Shown here piece by piece: positions 7,711 to 15,536 of a stretch of 22,706 nucleotides of DNA. The stretch is taken from contig DFXM01000032.1 in the NCBI GenBank assembly GCA_002381695.1, forward strand, positions 32,980 to 55,685, read 5' to 3'. Numbering within the stretch: position 1 is the first letter of the stretch; each line of letters starts with the position of its first letter. Position numbers and translations under genes: made by a program. The stretch is from Clostridium sp. UBA4108 (GTDB lineage: Bacteria; Bacillota; Clostridia; Clostridiales; Clostridiaceae). The notes under the pieces were generated by a model. That model was not told the origin of the DNA and did not search any database. It saw nothing but the letters and a program-made list of their open reading frames with translations.

Positions 7711-8640
7711 TTACTTTTCTAATACTTCAAGCTTCATATCTGTTAATTCAAGCCCACTTAAGAACCCTAATTTATGATATAATTCTTCTGCTTTATTTCC
7801 TATGTGTACATATAACCTAATCACTGGATATTCTTTACTTAAAACTGTAAGCGCACTTTTTAACATTTTAGTAGCAATACCTTTTCCAGCATAGCTAGGC
7901 TTTACAGCTATTTGAGATATTAAAGGCCATTCCTGCCACATAGATATATAGCAAACCCCTACTAATTCTTTAGTAGCTTTATCATATACTAAGGTTGAAG
8001 CTTTATTTAAAAGCTCTATATTTAAATTGTTATCAAAATACTCTTTAACCCATTTAGTATACTCTTCTACACTGTAACTAAAGTTCAAGCCTTCATTATT
8101 TTGAAAGGCCTCATGAAGTAGCTTTCCAATTTGTAATTCATCTTCTCTTTTTGGAGAAGTAACATAATAGTTATCATCCCAGCTAATATTGAGAATCTCA
8201 GTTGGTCTTACCATCCAGCGTCCACTCTCTACTTTTATAAACCCTAACTTTTCATAGTTTTGAATTTGAGATGAATCAACTGTAGAAGCCTCAATAGGTC
8301 TATCAAAATCTGACCAATAAACTAAAATTTCCTTAAGCTTTCTAAGTACTTCATATTCATCTTCAAAGGGTGGAATGACAAATACTCCCTCTATAAAATT
8401 AGGTTCCATAAGAGCTCCCCCAACTTTCCTCCCATCCTTAAGTATCCAGAAGCACTCGTCTTCCTCAAATATAACTGAACGGATTATATCATAATTCTTC
8501 TTAAACCATCCATTTGCCTTCTGTAATCCATAATAAGTTGCATGATATTTTGAAAAAATTTCATGGTCTGCTCTTTGAAGTTCATACCCTTCTCCCAGCT
8601 CATATATATTTATTTCCTTTGAATAATTCTCTAATAACAT
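7711..8640 (-). CDS. Tandem-GNAT acetyltransferase
   Basis: 309 residues made of two GNAT-like halves. The N-terminal half (about 1-150) has the fold pattern but no clear acetyl-CoA loop and looks degenerate. The C-terminal half (about 155-309) is complete, with ISQIAVKPSYAGKGIATKML as the cofactor loop and IGNKAEELYHKLGF as the conserved end. Two-domain GNATs with one inactive half include mycothiol synthase-like and aminoglycoside-type enzymes; nothing here fixes the substrate. GGGAGG lies 8 bases before the ATG. It follows the 191-residue GNAT by only 25 bases, so the two are very likely cotranscribed. Confidence 0.85.
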   Translation of the reverse strand: MLLENYSKEINIYELGEGYELQRADHEIFSKYHATYYGLQKANGWFKKNYDIIRSVIFEEDECFWILKDGRKVGGALMEPNFIEGVFVIPPFEDEYEVLRKLKEILVYWSDFDRPIEASTVDSSQIQNYEKLGFIKVESGRWMVRPTEILNISWDDNYYVTSPKREDELQIGKLLHEAFQNNEGLNFSYSVEEYTKWVKEYFDNNLNIELLNKASTLVYDKATKELVGVCYISMWQEWPLISQIAVKPSYAGKGIATKMLKSALTVLSKEYPVIRLYVHIGNKAEELYHKLGFLSGLELTDMKLEVLEK

Positions 8641-8665
8641 TTATGATACCTCCCTGTGCTTTTTA

Positions 8666-9241
8666 CTATTTATTTTCTAGAAAATACACATCAGTAACTG
8701 ATTTCCCTTTATAATCTTTAGGTAAAATATCCATATATACCTCATCATAAGCTTTTCCACCTATAAAATGAGATTCACGTCTTCTTCCAAATTCCTTAAA
8801 ACCAGCTTTTTTATACATTCTTATTGCTTTCTCATTATGAGAATAGACAACCACCATTACATTATGTAAGTTTAATATGTTAAAGCAATAATCTATAGTA
8901 AGCTGCATTGCTTCTAATCCATAACCTTGTCCTCTAAAGTTACTATCTCCTATTAAAATTGCTAGCTCTGTTACTCTATCTATATAGTTTACCTCTTTAA
9001 TCCAGCAAAAGCCAATTAACTTGTCTTCTTTCAAATCAACAATTGAAAAGCGGTTAGCTTTACTGCTATAGCTTTTCTCGAAAAATTCCTTAGTATTTTC
9101 TATAGAATAATTTCCAGCAGCATCTCCTAGTCCGATGGTTGTCCTCATATCTGTAAACCATTCTGCAAATTTCTCATAATCTTCATATATCATTTGTGCC
9201 AAGTAACACTTTTCACCTATTAACTTCTTTAAATATCCCAT
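8666..9241 (-). CDS. GNAT acetyltransferase, RimL/SpeG-like
   Basis: 191-residue protein of the longer single-domain class (Acetyltransf_3 type). Cofactor loop GDSNFRGQGYGLEAMQLTID follows TELAILI. The C-terminal pattern HNEKAIRMYKKAGFKEFGRRRE plus a GKAYDEVYMDIL tail is the usual RimL/SpeG ending. Possible substrates are ribosomal protein N-termini, polyamines or other small amines; the sequence alone does not decide. Start ATG has AAAGGGG about 6 bases upstream. First gene of a probable two-gene unit with the tandem GNAT 25 bases downstream. Confidence 0.88.
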   Translation of the reverse strand: MGYLKKLIGEKCYLAQMIYEDYEKFAEWFTDMRTTIGLGDAAGNYSIENTKEFFEKSYSSKANRFSIVDLKEDKLIGFCWIKEVNYIDRVTELAILIGDSNFRGQGYGLEAMQLTIDYCFNILNLHNVMVVVYSHNEKAIRMYKKAGFKEFGRRRESHFIGGKAYDEVYMDILPKDYKGKSVTDVYFLENK

Positions 9242-9399
9242 GATTTTCCCCTTTACAATCTTTACTCTTTACACTTTTCTCACCAAGTAGCATTAGCATA
9301 ATTTTCAAAGCCTATTCTGTAGTAAAACTACTGTTTGGATATAACATAAGCCCTCTTAGTTCCTATGACCTATTTAATTCTTCCTTTCCATAACTAAAC

Positions 9400-10131
9400 C
9401 TAATATTCACATAAACTCTTAGAAAATTCATAAGATGCAATACCTACTGCTATAGATAGATTTAAAGAATCAATTTCCTTTGAATGAGCTATTGAAATAC
9501 TTGTACCCACGTTTAAAAAATCTTCATTAAGTCCTGTAGCTTCATTTCCGAAAACTAAAGAAACTAATTTATCTTCAGCTGGAGCTATATTTTTAATGGA
9601 CTTTTCTCCATTTATCATAAAAGTATAAATGCTATGGTCAGTGAAATCTCTCCTATAAGCATTAAAATCATCATAGTAATTAAATTTGATTTTAAACAAT
9701 GCTCCCATTGATGCTCTTATAACCTTAGGATCAAATATATCCACCCCTGGACTTATAATTGCTAAGTTGTCCATGCCAAATCCAACCATGGTTCTAATAA
9801 TAGTTCCCATATTTCCCATATTACTTGGATTAACTAAAACTATATGAGATTTATTTCTGTCTAAATTCAAGGTATATTTTTTAAAAATTCCTATAATATA
9901 ATAATTTTCTTTATCTGCAATTTTAGAAAATATATGATCATTCACTTGTATATCTATATTTTTACTTCTACATAACTCATATAAATTTATTCCGTTATCG
10001 CTCTCTATATAACTTGATTTTACAGCAATTCCCATAACCTTATCTGGACACCTATTAATTAACTCTATAGTTGCAAATGCTCCAAAGGTATATGAGTATT
10101 CAAATTGTTTTTTATATTTTTTAAGAATCAT
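9400..10131 (-). CDS. SpoU/TrmH-family RNA 2'-O-ribose methyltransferase
   Basis: 243-residue SPOUT-class enzyme that should transfer methyl from SAM to a ribose 2'-OH in rRNA or tRNA. All three family motifs are present. Motif 1 is NPSNMGNMGTIIRT (101-114) with the key arginine R113. Motif 2 is VFGNEATGL (193-201). Motif 3 is EIDSLNLSIAVGIASYEF (219-236), which forms the knot and cofactor pocket. The N-terminal hundred residues resemble the substrate-binding domain of such enzymes but are not clearly an L30e fold. In SpoU resistance enzymes and housekeeping enzymes alike these motifs are the same, so housekeeping or antibiotic-resistance methylation cannot be told apart. Preceded 30 bases upstream by repeat copy 1. 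Confidence 0.9.
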   Translation of the reverse strand: MILKKYKKQFEYSYTFGAFATIELINRCPDKVMGIAVKSSYIESDNGINLYELCRSKNIDIQVNDHIFSKIADKENYYIIGIFKKYTLNLDRNKSHIVLVNPSNMGNMGTIIRTMVGFGMDNLAIISPGVDIFDPKVIRASMGALFKIKFNYYDDFNAYRRDFTDHSIYTFMINGEKSIKNIAPAEDKLVSLVFGNEATGLNEDFLNVGTSISIAHSKEIDSLNLSIAVGIASYEFSKSLCEY

Positions 10132-10160
10132 CTCTCTAAATTCCTTTTTATTATTTTTAA

Positions 10161-10286
10161 ATTTATTCCTAAAAAGATTTTACTATGTACCTTATGATTC
10201 TTATATACCCAGAATAGTTCTATATCAAAGTCGAGCGAAAAAATACCTTATTATCAAGTTAACTTTGATAATAAGGCATTGTTCTA
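10161..10286 (-). repeat. Intergenic hairpin repeat, copy 1
   Basis: First of three related copies. On the minus strand it starts with a terminator-like hairpin (10242-10280, arms TTGATAATAAGG/CCTTATTATCAA type) with a T-run. A shared block follows, built around ACTTTGATATAGAACTAT, then TATATAAGAA and finally AGTAAAAT..TTTAGGAATAAAT. Copies 2 and 3 keep the same order. It serves as a likely terminator for the 311-residue GNAT and lies 30 bases before the SpoU methyltransferase start. The same gap (10287-10422) also has the dyad CTTTAGTG/CACTAAAG at 10313-10356, of unknown role. Confidence 0.75.
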
Positions 10287-10422
10287 ATTGTATTAAATTG
10301 TTTATATGTTACCTTTAGTGAGAGAGCGTATTATAATCACCAAACTTTCACTAAAGTTCACCTCTTTTCTTTTTATACATTTTTTAATGTCTAATAAGTC
10401 ATTAATTCGCTTTATATGAAAA

Positions 10423-11358
10423 TTATTTACTATTAAAATTTTTTCTCCAATCCCAAATTTCATTAATTGTTTCAACTTTAAAACCTAAATCCCAATAAAA
10501 TTGCTGATCTCCTCCAAGCATTCCTCTGCACTGTGGTGACATCTTCATAACTCGATTAGCTACCTCATATATCAATGCCCTTCCTATTCCCTTTCTTCTA
10601 CACCACCATACAACTCCAAGTGGCTCTAATTCACAATAAGGCATTTTTTCGTTGTACCAAATGATAGCAAATCCCACTGGTTTTCCTTCATCATCCAATA
10701 CGCATAAATCAAGTTCTGGTTTATACCCTGGCATTTTTCTTAAATCGTGAAATCCTCTTTCTCCTGTTTCCGCTATAGGAAGTGTATAGTTAAAAGAAAA
10801 CATATGAGTATTGGAAAGAAAAAAATCTGGTGTTTGGGTTCCATCAACTATTCTGTATCCATTTGGAAGTATAATATCAAATTTCTTCTCTGAAAACGGA
10901 AGTATTAAAGCTCTCTCTACTTTTTGAGATAACTCATATCCTCTCTCTTTTGCCATCTTTTTTACCAAACCATATTCTGGTGGAATGACTACATGTAAGT
11001 TTCTTGCATTATTTTCATAGTCTTTTTTAAAACAAGAGAGATGTGTTTCTGCATGATGAAACATTCTCTCTAGTAACTCTCTATCTCTTTGTCGCTCTAA
11101 AGAATCAAATAGGAAGAAGGCATCTCCATGCCATACACCTTCGCATATAACTGCTGAAATAATATTACCCTCTTCTTCCCATATACCTACTATATGTCTC
11201 CAATTATCTTTTACATTTGCCCATGCACTATGAACTCCACGACTAAACTCATGACGACTTACTCCCCATGGTGGATTACTCCATACATAACTATTTAATA
11301 CAAGTTGTTCTAATTTTAGAAAGTCTTCATCTGTATAATATCTAAAGGAAATGCTCAT
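10423..11358 (-). CDS. Tandem-GNAT acetyltransferase
   Basis: 311 residues. The C-terminal half is an intact GNAT domain: cofactor loop around VVWWCRRKGIGRALIYEVAN, preceded by CELEPLG. The N-terminal half (about 1-155) has GNAT-like strand and helix spacing without a recognisable cofactor loop. The C-terminal end is QFYWDLGFKVETINEIWDW, where DLGF is the usual x-x-G-F. Start choice: an ATG ten codons further upstream lacks a ribosome binding site, whereas GGGGGAG lies just before the ATG at 11358. The spacing is short (4 bases) but better than the alternative. Substrate unknown. Followed by repeat copy 1, which supplies a terminator. Confidence 0.83.
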   Translation of the reverse strand: MSISFRYYTDEDFLKLEQLVLNSYVWSNPPWGVSRHEFSRGVHSAWANVKDNWRHIVGIWEEEGNIISAVICEGVWHGDAFFLFDSLERQRDRELLERMFHHAETHLSCFKKDYENNARNLHVVIPPEYGLVKKMAKERGYELSQKVERALILPFSEKKFDIILPNGYRIVDGTQTPDFFLSNTHMFSFNYTLPIAETGERGFHDLRKMPGYKPELDLCVLDDEGKPVGFAIIWYNEKMPYCELEPLGVVWWCRRKGIGRALIYEVANRVMKMSPQCRGMLGGDQQFYWDLGFKVETINEIWDWRKNFNSK

Positions 11359-11513
11359 AATTCTCCCCCATTCTACATCAAAGCTCATTTGTTATAAATT
11401 TTACCATCTCCGCTCATTTTCTTATTCTCAGAAGAATTTTCTACAATTGTTTATTTGTTCTATTATAAACTTCTCTTTTGTATGTATTACAATAATATAT
11501 AATTCTTTCTAAC

Positions 11514-12266
11514 TTAATCTTCTAATTTTCTTGAATACACTTCAGCCCATGCAGGAAAAAAGCCAGCATTTATAGCAATATTCTTAGAAATTATGTGAGA
11601 TACTGAAGTTCCATAAAAAGGTATATTTCCACGCTTTAGCATTTCCTGTTTTAATAATGCAACTAGATTTGTGCCAATACCTTTTCCTCTATATTCAGGT
11701 AACACATCAATACCAATTTGATATAAAATCTTACTATCTTCACTAATCCCTGCCATCCCCATTATAATATCACCATCAAAAGCAGCAACTCCAAGAACAT
11801 CTGGGTAATTATTATCAAAAACAAAAGCTTGATCAAACCTGCTATCTCCCCGAAATTGTAATATCTCTTGTTTTTCAAACCATTTTATTGTAGTAATTGG
11901 CTTTACATTACAAGTAACAGGATTAGGTAGATAAAAGTGAGGCATCTCATCAATTTCATGACCAAATTCTCTTAATTTATTATCTATAGCCCTAAGCTTG
12001 TCATAACCAAACAACCAGCTGGCATTTTGTTTTAGAATATTTTCTTTAAGCCATGGTGTTATTTTTTCATCAGCATAGATTATTGCCCTTCCCCCTATAC
12101 TAATTATTTTGAGGAAGCATCCATCACTTTCACAGATACGCCTGCCCTTTAAGAGTTCATTTTTAGTAATTGTATTTCTCTCTTTTTCAAAGTCTAAGGG
12201 TTGACAATTATAATCAAGTGCCAATTGTTTTTTTGCCATGCTAAGTATTTCAGTCTTTGTATACAT
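11514..12266 (-). CDS. GNAT family acetyltransferase with N-terminal extension
   Basis: 250-residue protein. The first 120 or so residues have no motif I can name beyond a possible degenerate GNAT half (FLKIISIGGRAIIYADEKI). The C-terminal half is a clear GNAT domain: YQIGIDVLPEYRGKGIGTNL is strand 4 plus cofactor loop. The ending PFYGTSVSHIISKNIAINAG resembles the 'T..SH..S.niA...GF.PaW' pattern of a Firmicute GNAT group. GGGGGTG precedes the ATG by about 8 bases. Monocistronic by spacing; 126 bases separate it from the upstream hydrolase gene, with no clear terminator in that gap. Substrate unknown. Confidence 0.85.
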   Translation of the reverse strand: MYTKTEILSMAKKQLALDYNCQPLDFEKERNTITKNELLKGRRICESDGCFLKIISIGGRAIIYADEKITPWLKENILKQNASWLFGYDKLRAIDNKLREFGHEIDEMPHFYLPNPVTCNVKPITTIKWFEKQEILQFRGDSRFDQAFVFDNNYPDVLGVAAFDGDIIMGMAGISEDSKILYQIGIDVLPEYRGKGIGTNLVALLKQEMLKRGNIPFYGTSVSHIISKNIAINAGFFPAWAEVYSRKLED

Positions 12267-12392
12267 ATTTTACACCCCCATCCTTTAATCATAATTCTCC
12301 ATATCAACGTATTTTAGGTATTCTTCTACTTTGCTACTTTTTATATGCTAGTTAGCTCTAAAAAACTAATATATAAGTAATCGTCAATATAC

Positions 12393-13652
12393 CTAAACCT
12401 TCTTTGCTCCCCAAAAATGTAGCTGCCCTTCACTATCCCTTTCAAATTGGTATTCTTCATCTATCCAAGTATGGTGAAATCTAGTTTCAGATATAGGGTA
12501 CATGGGAATGATATAGTCATCGTCTATTATGAAGAATAGTTTGTCTCCTTTTCTTGTTACTGTAAGCTTAGTGCCATTCTCCTCATATATTCCCATATAC
12601 TCTTCATAAACCTTTGTATCTAATTGGAAGACTTCTGGTTTATAAGGAAATTTATAACTTTCCCCAAAAACTATAGCAGCCAGAGTTTCACTAATACCCC
12701 ATACTGCCGTAAAACCATAGTTGCTAAATACTGAAATGGATACTCCTTCTTCAATATAATAATGAAGTTCGGTTAAAAACCCCTCCCAGCCTCCTCCATG
12801 ATTAATTCTTCTTCTATTAAATTGTTCATCGATAAATACTCCATACCCATATTGATTTTTATATGGAGTAATCATTTTTTCAATGGAAGCCTTCTTTATA
12901 AGCCTTCCTCCAAACAGACCTTCAGTCCATAAATTCATATCTTCAACAGTAGAATACATGCCCCCAGACGAAAAAACAGGATTCATATCCACATAACCAC
13001 ACTGAATTAAGCTTTCGTCATTTAGATAGTACCCTGTTGCCTTATTGGATAGTATAGTTCTGTTGTCATCTACACCAGAATTCTTCATACCCAAAGGCTC
13101 AAATACATTATCCTTTAGAAACTCCTCATAGGTTTTCCCCGAAATTTTTTCTATTATAAGGCCTAACAGATAATACCCTGAATTACTGTAATCCCAATCA
13201 CTTCCTGGCTCGAATTCTAAAGGTCTATCCTTAAAAATACTAATTAATTCTTCAGAAGTCAAAGGCATTTTACATAATTTCTTATGAGAATCTGGAACGT
13301 TTGTATAATTAAAAAGTCCTGATGTATTAGTAAGTAAATGATGAATTGTAATTCTTTCATCAAATTCAGGATAATTAGGAAAATAACTCCTCAAGGTATC
13401 GCTTGTTTTTAAAAGCCCTTTCTCCTCAAGCATTAAGATTGCTACTGCAGTAAATTGCTTTGTTATTGACCATATTCTAAATTTTGTGTTAAGAGTATTA
13501 GGTACGCTATGCTCTATACTCGCCATTCCATACCCCTTTTCAAAAATAACTTTCCCATGCTTTGCTATTGACACTGAGCCACTAAATGGCCATGTATCTA
13601 CATAGCTATCCATGTACTCTTCTAGTTTAAGTTGAATATCCTTATCCTTCAT
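12393..13652 (-). CDS. Serine hydrolase, class C beta-lactamase/penicillin-binding-like
   Basis: 419-residue protein with all three motifs of the serine beta-lactamase-like superfamily. They are S62-I-T-K65 (nucleophile and general base), Y155-S-N157, and H285-G-G287 in the INHGGGWEG segment. The core domain is about 10-330. A C-terminal beta-rich extension (about 345-419), starting at the YEEYMGIYEENG strand, resembles the small lipocalin-like domain seen after many such hydrolases. No signal peptide, so cytoplasmic by sequence, unlike true penicillin-binding proteins. Possible esterase or D-amino peptidase; real beta-lactamase activity is uncertain. Its start overlaps the end of the nucleotidyltransferase gene by 11 bases, implying translational coupling; GGGGGA precedes the ATG. 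Confidence 0.9.
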   Translation of the reverse strand: MKDKDIQLKLEEYMDSYVDTWPFSGSVSIAKHGKVIFEKGYGMASIEHSVPNTLNTKFRIWSITKQFTAVAILMLEEKGLLKTSDTLRSYFPNYPEFDERITIHHLLTNTSGLFNYTNVPDSHKKLCKMPLTSEELISIFKDRPLEFEPGSDWDYSNSGYYLLGLIIEKISGKTYEEFLKDNVFEPLGMKNSGVDDNRTILSNKATGYYLNDESLIQCGYVDMNPVFSSGGMYSTVEDMNLWTEGLFGGRLIKKASIEKMITPYKNQYGYGVFIDEQFNRRRINHGGGWEGFLTELHYYIEEGVSISVFSNYGFTAVWGISETLAAIVFGESYKFPYKPEVFQLDTKVYEEYMGIYEENGTKLTVTRKGDKLFFIIDDDYIIPMYPISETRFHHTWIDEEYQFERDSEGQLHFWGAKKV

Positions 13653-14712
13653 CTTCTCTTCCCCCTAATGCTTCAGTTGATTTTATAAACTCTTCTACGG
13701 TGTCATACTTTTCAATATTCACACCATTCTCTTCAATTATTTTTATAAATTCCTTTTGGATTTCCATAGCTCTTTCCTTGAACTGCCTCATACATTTTGC
13801 ATTATAGCTACTCATCAAATCAATCTTATTTAGGCCATTTTCTTTTACAGCCATATTTAATGTATCTTGAAGGCATGTACCTGAAATATATGCAAGAACG
13901 GCATCTTCATTGTCACAGCATACATAGATTTTATTCCAGGTGGAGAGAATTTCTTGATACAGCTCTGCAAGCTCTTCATAGTTTGCTTTTTTCTCTCTTT
14001 CTTTTGGTTCTTGAGTTTTAATATTCAAGAAATTTCTTGTGTTCTTTATCATTCTATAACAATATTCTTTAATCTCTTTTTCTGAAATTGCCTCTACAAC
14101 TGCCTCATACAACAATATAAAATCTACAGGAATACTCTCCATATTTTTCAAATCCTCTAGCTGTTTCTTTAGTCCATAGCTAAAATAGGTTTGATTTGCA
14201 TAAGCTACAGCATCCGATAAAGACATGACTATGCATCCAGCTAATGTCCTCAATTCACAAATATCTTCTTCAAACAACATAGTTTGATAAAAATTCATTG
14301 ACTCTTTCATTTCCTTGGATGCTCTATCTAACATAAAAACTTTATTGCTCAGATTTTGCTTTAATTTACTTTGTAATATCTCAAATCTTTCTTTGTCTTC
14401 TTCTGAATTGCAGTAAAGAATCCTTACATTCCCTAGACATGGAGTCAAACATTCATTGAATTCTGCAAGTCCTTCAACTCGTTTCCAAGACATTGGAAAC
14501 AAATCAAATCCTATTCCTTCCACAATAAAAGTTTTGGATAATTCATATCCGCGTTCCGTTTTCGGTATAAAATAGAAATCCACATCTGATAATGGATTTG
14601 CTGTGCCATTTTCATAGGAACCATAGATAAGCAAAAGACTTACATCCTCTTTGTATTCTTTTTCTATCCTTTTAACCACCCATTCTACAATCATATCATT
14701 TCTCTTATTCAT
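13642..14712 (-). CDS. Nucleotidyltransferase-domain protein (minimal NTase fold)
   Basis: 356 residues. The N-terminal 100 are a polymerase-beta-like nucleotidyltransferase: G31-S32 in IYGSYENGTANPLSDVDFY, metal-binding D43 and D45, and a third acidic residue D70 in GFDLFPM. The pattern fits enzymes of the kanamycin/streptomycin nucleotidyltransferase type or antitoxin-like NTases. The remaining 250 residues are helical and rich in Glu/Lys, with no named domain that I recognise. Start: a TTG six codons earlier is in frame but overlaps the ribosome binding site GGAGAGG; the ATG 9 bases after that site is chosen. Its stop overlaps the serine hydrolase start, so both proteins are probably made together. 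AMP transfer to a drug is possible but only inferred. Confidence 0.85.
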   Translation of the reverse strand: MNKRNDMIVEWVVKRIEKEYKEDVSLLLIYGSYENGTANPLSDVDFYFIPKTERGYELSKTFIVEGIGFDLFPMSWKRVEGLAEFNECLTPCLGNVRILYCNSEEDKERFEILQSKLKQNLSNKVFMLDRASKEMKESMNFYQTMLFEEDICELRTLAGCIVMSLSDAVAYANQTYFSYGLKKQLEDLKNMESIPVDFILLYEAVVEAISEKEIKEYCYRMIKNTRNFLNIKTQEPKEREKKANYEELAELYQEILSTWNKIYVCCDNEDAVLAYISGTCLQDTLNMAVKENGLNKIDLMSSYNAKCMRQFKERAMEIQKEFIKIIEENGVNIEKYDTVEEFIKSTEALGGREDEG

Positions 14713-14755
14713 AACGTTGTACCTCTCCAAAGTATAAAATCAGTTAAGCATTTCT

Positions 14756-15322
14756 TTACAATATTTTCAGATACCTATCTTTTGTTAATCCGAAACATAT
14801 TTCATCATAATATCTTCCATTCATATAAATATTTTGTTTAAGAACACCTTCCTGCTCATATCCAAGTTTTTTATGCATTTTAATAGACGCTTCATTTCCC
14901 TCTAAAACAGTTGAAGAACATTTATTTAATCTTCTTTCCATAAATCCATATTTTATAAGTATTTTCATGGCACTTGTTCCATATCCTTTACCTTGGTGTT
15001 CTGTTGCAATTCTGATACCAACGCCAAAAGTTCCATGCCCCTCATTGTCTATTCCAAAAATTATTCTTCCGACATGTATACCATCTATTGTTTCTATAGC
15101 GAAAACTATATTTGAATTATTTGTAATACAATTTTCTACTCCTTTACAATATTCTTTAGAACCTGAAATTGTTGGTGGAAGTTCAACTTTGTAACCTGCT
15201 AATCTACTTAATGAACTATCAAAACCAGTATAATAAATCCACTCCCAATCCTCTTCCCTCCAAGGTCTTAATCTTACTAGATCATTTTGCCAATAATAAT
15301 TATCATATATGATTTCTCTCAT
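14756..15322 (-). CDS. GNAT acetyltransferase, RimJ/RimL-like
   Basis: 188-residue protein of the RimJ/RimL/Acetyltransf_3 class. LVRLRPWREEDWEWIYYTG is the typical first strand-helix. Cofactor loop: ATEHQGKGYGTSAMKILIKY (Q-G-K-G-Y-G). Late segment LEGNEASIKMHKKLGYEQEG is the standard N-x-x-S-x-x-x-H-K-K-x-G-Y ending. Acts on an alpha-amine or small amine; substrate unknown. AGGAGG lies about 7 bases before the ATG. 43 bases separate its stop from the nucleotidyltransferase start, so this GNAT, the nucleotidyltransferase and the hydrolase may form one operon. Repeat copy 2 lies just upstream. Confidence 0.9.
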   Translation of the reverse strand: MREIIYDNYYWQNDLVRLRPWREEDWEWIYYTGFDSSLSRLAGYKVELPPTISGSKEYCKGVENCITNNSNIVFAIETIDGIHVGRIIFGIDNEGHGTFGVGIRIATEHQGKGYGTSAMKILIKYGFMERRLNKCSSTVLEGNEASIKMHKKLGYEQEGVLKQNIYMNGRYYDEICFGLTKDRYLKIL

Positions 15323-15374
15323 AAGAATTCCTCCTATATTTTCCTTGCAATATAAAAAATATTGATGTTGCTAC

Positions 15375-15501
15375 ATTTACTCCTAAAAAAATTGTACTAT
15401 TCTCTTCATGTTTCTTATATATCCAAGATAGTTCTATATTAAAGTTGAGCAAAAATAAGGCCTCGCTATCAAGTTAATTTTGATAACAAGGCCTTGTTCT
15501 A
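15375..15501 (-). repeat. Intergenic hairpin repeat, copy 2
   Basis: Second copy. Its hairpin arms are 15457-15472 and 15480-15495. They differ from copies 1 and 3 at several positions but still pair, using G-C and G-U exchanges. The hairpin is followed on the minus strand by TTATTTTTGCTCAACTTTAA and AGAACTAT, the shared block, and ends at TTTTTAGGAGTAAAT. It lies just after the serine hydrolase stop (15537) and 53 bases before the RimL-like GNAT start (15322). Probable terminator of the hydrolase operon; the function of the conserved downstream block is unknown. Confidence 0.78.
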
Positions 15502-15536
15502 ACATATAGCATAATTTATTATATTTAAGCCAAACA

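Noticed and set aside
9310..9340. Small dyad GTAGT/ACTAC between the 191-residue GNAT and the SpoU methyltransferase
   Set aside because: Five-bp stem without a T-run; not distinguishable from chance.
10320..10370. Minus-strand KFGDYNTL after AAGAGGTG, resembling the start of S1-domain proteins of the CvfB type
   Set aside because: Fewer than 12 residues between stops and in a different frame from the possible start; too short to claim.
12393..13652. True secreted class C beta-lactamase
   Set aside because: No signal peptide, and the C-terminal extension fits the broad serine-hydrolase group; calling antibiotic resistance would go beyond the sequence.
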